From: Pseudomonadota bacterium
GTDB taxonomy: Bacteria > Pseudomonadota > Alphaproteobacteria > Caulobacterales > Caulobacteraceae
Length of the DNA stretch: 28,181 nt
NCBI GenBank assembly: GCA_023412655.1
Contig: JAEYNH010000164.1
Coordinates: 1-28,181 of the forward strand
Direction of reading: 5' to 3'
The notes beneath the pieces are model-generated. The model ran no database searches, had not been told where the DNA came from, and saw only the letters and a list, made by a program, of their open reading frames with translations. This document shows, piece after piece, positions 25,123 to 28,181 of this stretch (the stretch's first letter is position 1; each line of letters opens with the position of its first letter). The translations under genes were made by a program, and so were the position numbers.

Positions 25123-26469
25123 ATGCTCAAGTCGCCCACGCGTCGCGAAGCTTCCTCTGCCGCCCGGGACGGCCGTGAAGGCCTGAAGGCTGCGCTGGCG
25201 CCGCCCAAGGTGATCGCGGCGGTGGACCTCGGGGCCTCGAAGGTGACCTGCTTCATCATGAAGCCGGAAGGCGTGCGCAAGGCCGATCGGACGCTCACCA
25301 CCTGCGGGGTGGGCTACGTCCAGTCGCGTGGCGTGCGCGGCGGCGCGATCGTCAACCTCGACGAGGCGTCGGACGCCATCGCCCAAGCCGTTGAGCGGGC
25401 CGAGAACGTGGCCGGGGTGAACGTGCAGGGCGTGACCGTCGCCACGGCGGGCGGCCAGTTGGCCTCTTCGCGGGTGGCCGGCCGCGTTTCCATCGGCGCG
25501 CGACCGATCGCCGACAACGATCTGGTGCGGGCGATCCAGAACGCCCTGGCCCAGATCAAGCTGCCCGGCCGTCGGGCGGTGCACATCCTTCCCGTCGCCT
25601 GGTCGGTGGACGGCCAAGGCGGCGTTCGCGACCCGCGGGCCATGTTCGGCAAGACTCTGGGTGTCGAGTTGCTGGTCGTCTCGGTGGCCGAAACCGTGTT
25701 CCAGACCCTGGGCGCCTGCGTCGAGCGCGCCCACCTCCAGCTGGAGGGCGTGGTCGCCGCCCCATTTGTCTCCGCGCTCGCCGCTCTGGAAGAGGACGAG
25801 ATGGATCTGGGCAGCGTCTGCATCGACATGGGCGGCGGCTCCACCTCGGCGGCGGTCTTTTCCGGCGGCAGCCTGGTGCATGTGGAGACGGTGCCGGTCG
25901 GCGGCCAGCACGTGACCCAGGACATCGCTCGGGGACTTTCCACCTCCATCGCCGGCGCCGAACGGATCAAGACCCTGCATGGCTCGGCCATCGCCTCGGC
26001 CAACGAGGACCGCGAGATGATCGAAGCCCCGCCGCGGGGCGATGATCCGGGCGCAGGCCCGGTGGTCGCGCCGCGCAGCCTGCTGAAGGGCATCATCGCG
26101 CCCCGGGTGGAAGAGACGCTGGAACTGCTCCGTGACCGCCTCAAGGCTTCGGGCGCCCCGGTGGAGCCGGGCGCGGGCCTGGTGCTGACCGGGGGCGCAA
26201 GCCAGCTGGCGGGCGTCCGCGAAGTCGCGGTGCGCGTGTTCGACCGCCCTGTGCGCCTCGGCCGCCCGCGCCGAGTGCCGCATCTGGCCGACGCCGCCTC
26301 CGGCCCGGCCTTCACCGCAGCGGCCGGAATCCTGCACCGCGCCGCCTTCGGCCCGCGCGAGGCGGTCTCGGCCAAGTCGTTGACGTCAGCGAAGCTGCGC
26401 CGCGAACCGCTGGATCCCCGCGCCAATCCGGTCGCCAAGGCGGCCGCCTGGCTTCGCGAGAACCTGTAG
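25123..26469 (+). CDS. ftsA: Cell division protein FtsA
   Basis: A 448-residue actin-like protein that anchors FtsZ filaments to the membrane. Nucleotide-binding motifs: AAVDLGASK (D35-K40, phosphate 1), CIDMGGGSTSAAVF (phosphate 2) and LVLTGGASQLAGV (adenosine). The FtsA-specific 1C domain lies at about 105-185. The C-terminus ends in an amphipathic helix (VAKAAAWLRENL), the expected membrane-targeting sequence. The ATG at 25123 follows a purine-rich GAGAGAAGAAAAAGA stretch. A longer N-terminal extension (about 28 residues) precedes the core. ftsZ, the usual next gene, is not found in the 1.7 kb that follows. Confidence 0.95.
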   Translation: MLKSPTRREASSAARDGREGLKAALAPPKVIAAVDLGASKVTCFIMKPEGVRKADRTLTTCGVGYVQSRGVRGGAIVNLDEASDAIAQAVERAENVAGVNVQGVTVATAGGQLASSRVAGRVSIGARPIADNDLVRAIQNALAQIKLPGRRAVHILPVAWSVDGQGGVRDPRAMFGKTLGVELLVVSVAETVFQTLGACVERAHLQLEGVVAAPFVSALAALEEDEMDLGSVCIDMGGGSTSAAVFSGGSLVHVETVPVGGQHVTQDIARGLSTSIAGAERIKTLHGSAIASANEDREMIEAPPRGDDPGAGPVVAPRSLLKGIIAPRVEETLELLRDRLKASGAPVEPGAGLVLTGGASQLAGVREVAVRVFDRPVRLGRPRRVPHLADAASGPAFTAAAGILHRAAFGPREAVSAKSLTSAKLRREPLDPRANPVAKAAAWLRENL

Positions 26470-26950
26470 GCATCCCAGTCAGGCGGCCGGTCCGGCCGAA
26501 GCGGCTGTAGAGGCCGCGGACATAGAGTTGGGCGGAATCCGTTGCCTCGAGATACACCCACAGGCAGCCGCCCAAACGCTCACGGGTGACGTCGTAGTCC
26601 CGGTATTCCACGGTGTCAGCGAAGACGAGACCTTCATCCGTCTCGTTCCAGCCGTGCACCTCCACGTTGTCGGTGGCGAAGCGGCGCTTGTAGTAGGACA
26701 GACCGCCGGCCACGCCGATGCGGTCATCGAACCTGCGCGAAATCGAGCGAGGCCTTCGGCGACCTTTATCGGTGGCGTCGTTGTAGGAGCCTTCCAGCGA
26801 GAAGACCGTCAGGGGTTTGAGGCGCTGAAAGGCGCTCGTCGTGTTGATCTCGATGGAAGCGCCGATCGTGTCGGCGCCCGACGATTTCGTTGTGATGCAG
26901 GACGACGAAGACAAGACCCGACGACCGCCGCGGCGCCAGCTCGACAAAAC
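26470..26950 (-). pseudogene. Decayed fragment of a TonB-dependent receptor
   Basis: The minus strand encodes a piece of the plug-to-barrel part of a TonB-dependent receptor of the large Caulobacter/Xanthomonas type: GADTIGASIEINTTSAF (from about 26878), then FSLEGSYNDATDK, RRFDDRIGVAGGLSYYKRRF, and EATDSAQLYVRGLYSRF ending near 26510. An out-of-frame segment between TDK and RRFDD reads PKASLDFA in another frame, where receptors usually have a SPKxSxxF segment, so small indels are likely. Nothing resembling a signal peptide, TonB box, complete plug or the rest of the barrel (several hundred residues) is present. The fragment ends against the ftsA stop. It is a remnant, not a functional gene. 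An inverted repeat centred at 26491 (CGGCCGGTCCGGCCG, 26484-26498) lies at its 3' end. Confidence 0.75.
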
Positions 26951-27030
26951 TTAAAGCTGGTCGACTGGCGCGAGGTGGAGAGGGCGCGCAGGTTACCGTG
27001 AGTAAGCTTCACCACACTTAGTAAATGAGG

Positions 27031-27064
27031 TTGCATTTCGCCATTCTGCACTCATACAGTGTAT
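27031..27064 (+). promoter_or_regulatory. Possible promoter and palindromic operator before the small-peptide genes
   Basis: In an AT-richer stretch, TTGCAT (27031-27036) and TACAGT (27055-27060), 18 nt apart, could act as weak -35 and -10 elements. The odd palindrome ATACAGTGTAT (27054-27064) overlaps the second element and could bind a regulator. The first peptide gene begins 76 nt later. Evidence is by eye only. Confidence 0.3.
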
Positions 27065-27139
27065 TGCCTTCAAGCTGGCCGGGCCCGCCGCGCGAGGAGC
27101 AACACACTGAAATTGTGGCAAGAAAGGAGTGGTCGAGTG

Positions 27140-27304
27140 ATGGATAGCGTATCTCGTAATGCCAATCTCCTGCACGCCGGCGTGGCGGAACTTAGCGCGT
27201 CAGAGATCGACGAGGTCTCGGGTGGCGTGATCCCCGTCGCGGCGATCATCGTCGCCGGGGTCTGCTTCTCCGCCGGCTTCATCGTCGGCGAGCTTATCGA
27301 TTGA
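27140..27304 (+). CDS. Double-glycine leader peptide 1 (secreted peptide precursor)
   Basis: A 54-residue precursor. The leader (1-29) ends LSASEIDEVSGG, an exact fit to the double-glycine consensus LSxxELxxIxGG recognised by C39-peptidase ABC exporters. The predicted mature core is 25 residues: hydrophobic, starting VIPVAAIIVAG, with one Cys (GVCFSAG), a GFIVG (GxxxG) motif and the acidic end ELID. The core looks like a single membrane-inserting helix with net negative charge, unlike typical cationic bacteriocins. The ATG has a strong AAAGGAG 10 nt upstream. First of three tandem paralogues. Function unknown: bacteriocin-like or signalling peptide is inferred from the leader only. Confidence 0.8.
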   Translation: MDSVSRNANLLHAGVAELSASEIDEVSGGVIPVAAIIVAGVCFSAGFIVGELID

Positions 27305-27323
27305 GCGCTCGGGAGATCTCATC

Positions 27324-27473
27324 ATGGACATGACTCGTGATGCTTCCGGCATCGTCGATCTGACCTGTGGGCAGATCGACGAAGTGTCGGGCGGCGCCAT
27401 CCCGGTCGCGGCAGTGATCGTGTGGGGCGTGTGCTTCTCGGCCGGCTTCATCGTCGGCGAACTCATCGACTGA
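27324..27473 (+). CDS. Double-glycine leader peptide 2 (secreted peptide precursor)
   Basis: A 49-residue precursor, 19 nt after the first. The leader (1-24) contains IVDLTCGQIDEVSGG; its Cys at position 15 is not shared by the other copies. The core (25 residues) starts AIPVAAVIVWG and matches copy 1 at 22 of 25 positions, with the same GVCFSAG, GFIVG and GELID segments; Trp replaces Ala at core position 10. GGGAG lies 8 nt before the ATG; a second in-frame ATG two codons later is less well placed. Same predicted export route as copy 1; function unknown. Confidence 0.78.
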   Translation: MDMTRDASGIVDLTCGQIDEVSGGAIPVAAVIVWGVCFSAGFIVGELID

Positions 27474-27494
27474 TCCGCAAGAAGGAGATCCATC

Positions 27495-27644
27495 ATGGAA
27501 ACTCGTGAAGCGAACAGCGGCGTCGTCGACCTGACGCCTGACCAGCTGGACGAAGTTTCGGGCGGCCTGGCTCCCCTGGCTTATGTGGCGATCGGCGTCT
27601 GCGCCTTCGCCTGGGGCCTGGTGGTGCACGAAGCCCTCGACTAG
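27495..27644 (+). CDS. Double-glycine leader peptide 3 (secreted peptide precursor)
   Basis: A 49-residue precursor, 21 nt after the second. The leader (1-24) ends VDLTPDQLDEVSGG. The 25-residue core starts LAPLAYVAIGV, carries one Cys (GVCAFAWG) and ends HEALD. Compared with copies 1 and 2 it keeps the Pro at core position 3, Gly at 17, Glu at 22 and Asp at 25, but most hydrophobic residues differ and the Cys is shifted by one. AAGGAG lies 7-8 nt before the ATG. The divergence suggests a distinct partner or second component rather than a simple dosage copy. Function unknown. Confidence 0.78.
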   Translation: METREANSGVVDLTPDQLDEVSGGLAPLAYVAIGVCAFAWGLVVHEALD

Positions 27645-27652
27645 GGACGCGC

Positions 27653-27681
27653 GGGCTGCGGCGTCGCTGGCGCCGCAGCCC
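27653..27681 (+). terminator. Perfect 11-bp hairpin after the third peptide gene
   Basis: GGGCTGCGGCG (27653-27663) pairs perfectly with CGCCGCAGCCC (27671-27681) around a 7-nt loop. It starts 8 nt after the stop of peptide 3 and ends 13 nt before the next ATG. No U-tract follows, so it may be a partial terminator or an RNA stabiliser that sets peptide mRNA levels above those of the downstream gene. Confidence 0.5.
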
Positions 27682-27694
27682 AAGCCTTCGCGAC

Positions 27695-28174
27695 ATGCTG
27701 TTCAAGCTCCTTGCCGTCATCTGCGCGCTGTTCGCCGCCGACGCGGCGACCACGTGGTACGGCCTGACCTTCGCGGAAAAATCCGAGCTGAACCCGTTGG
27801 TCCCCACCGATCCTGTGGGCGTGTTCGGCTTCAAGGCTCTCGCCTTTGTGGTCACGGCGGGGATCGTAACCCTCGCGCTGAAGCCTCCGCCCGCGGCGAT
27901 GCTCCGGCGCCGGGACGTACGCGTCGGACTGTTGACCATCGCCCTCTACGTCGCCGGCAACAGTGGCGTAATGGCGCTCAGCAACCTCGGCGAGATCCTG
28001 TTCGACCGCGGCCTCGCCGACCTCGTGCGGACCGCCAGCGGCGGCCGGATCGATCCCCGGATGGCCGTCAACCTGATCGCGCTTGCGGCGCTGTTCGCTC
28101 CCTGCGTGGCGCTGGCCCAACGGATCGTCGATCGCGAGCGCGGCGCCGTCGCCGCGCGGCGCGCCACCGCCTGA
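27695..28174 (+). CDS. DUF5658-like four-helix membrane protein
   Basis: A 159-residue membrane protein with four predicted helices at about 3-22, 44-64, 77-97 and 124-145. The N-terminal pattern D16-AATTWYGL then E31-L-N33-P34-L resembles the Asp...Glu-x-Asn-Pro motif of DUF5658-type proteins, whose function is not known. The loop between helices 3 and 4 (ILFDRGLADLVRTASGGRID) is polar. A basic C-terminal tail (RIVDRERGAVAARR) is probably cytoplasmic. The ATG at 27695 lies 13 nt after the hairpin, with no strong ribosome binding site. It is on the same strand as the three peptide genes and may be read with them; an immunity-like or accessory role is a guess based on position. Confidence 0.72.
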   Translation: MLFKLLAVICALFAADAATTWYGLTFAEKSELNPLVPTDPVGVFGFKALAFVVTAGIVTLALKPPPAAMLRRRDVRVGLLTIALYVAGNSGVMALSNLGEILFDRGLADLVRTASGGRIDPRMAVNLIALAALFAPCVALAQRIVDRERGAVAARRATA

Positions 28175-28181
28175 GACGGCG

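Larger units (their letters stand above)
27140..27644 (+). repeat. Tandem array of three paralogous small-peptide genes
   Basis: Three head-to-tail copies with gaps of 19 and 21 nt. All carry the leader end DEVSGG and a 25-residue core ending in an acidic E-x-(L/I)-D-like tail. Copies 1 and 2 share 22 of 25 core residues but differ silently at nine further codons; copy 3 is more diverged. The arrangement points to duplication of a peptide gene within one transcription unit. Confidence 0.8.

Noticed and set aside
26484..26498. Palindrome CGGCCGGTCCGGCCG as an intrinsic terminator of ftsA
   Set aside because: Only one base separates the arms, so a stable hairpin would lose several pairs, there is no U-tract, and the sequence is part of the receptor remnant.
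26528..27001. Plus-strand open frame of 157 codons after ftsA
   Set aside because: It is antisense to the TonB-dependent receptor remnant, whose minus-strand translation carries recognisable receptor motifs; the plus-strand product has none.
27140..27644. Identity of the peptides with the known Caulobacter CdzC/CdzD bacteriocins
   Set aside because: The GG leader is shared in type, but these cores are only 25 residues, single-Cys and acidic at the end, so I cannot equate them from sequence alone.
1..28181. tRNA genes, CRISPR arrays, intact insertion sequences or prophage genes
   Set aside because: Looked for by eye; no clover-leaf-like sequences, regularly spaced repeats, transposase motifs or integrase genes were seen.

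Overview
The window is GC-rich, densely packed chromosomal DNA from an alphaproteobacterium. Gene content, protein sequences and candidate CtrA/CcrM-type regulatory sites fit Caulobacterales (Caulobacter/Phenylobacterium-like); the genus is an inference. Most of it is a core region; the last ~1.7 kb is accessory.

Layout. 135-2335: a phospholipase D-like protein and a convergent endonuclease/exonuclease/phosphatase-family protein whose stop codons interlock. 2485-4979: two tandem acyl-CoA dehydrogenase genes that look like complementary subunits of one enzyme, with a possible LiuR-type operator upstream. 5143-7366: a tightly overlapped trio of an EamA transporter, an AmpD/AmiD-like amidase and a PaiB-like flavin protein. 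7398-7797: the RNase P RNA gene. 7979-26469: a division and cell-wall (dcw) cluster in the order mraZ, rsmH, ftsL, ftsI, murE, murF, mraY, murD, ftsW, murG, murC, murB, an M28 metallopeptidase, ddl, ftsQ, ftsA. Most junctions overlap by 1-8 bp, indicating coupled translation. Together these genes make UDP-MurNAc-pentapeptide (MurB-F, Ddl), carry it to lipid II (MraY, MurG), and polymerise and crosslink it at the septum (FtsW, FtsI), with FtsQ, FtsL and FtsA as divisome scaffold. Three MraZ-type repeats precede mraZ, and a CtrA-box-like sequence lies inside ddl upstream of ftsQA.

The usual next gene, ftsZ, does not follow ftsA in this window. Instead come a decayed TonB-dependent receptor fragment on the minus strand (about 26470-26950), an AT-richer promoter-like stretch, three tandem small genes (27140-27304, 27324-27473, 27495-27644), a hairpin, and a four-helix DUF5658-like membrane protein (27695-28174). 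Each small gene encodes a classic double-glycine leader followed by a 25-residue hydrophobic core with one Cys and an acidic end. This peptide cassette, placed where ftsZ is expected, is the most likely undescribed system here: a secreted peptide family (bacteriocin-like or signalling) with a possible membrane partner. No exporter is visible in the window.
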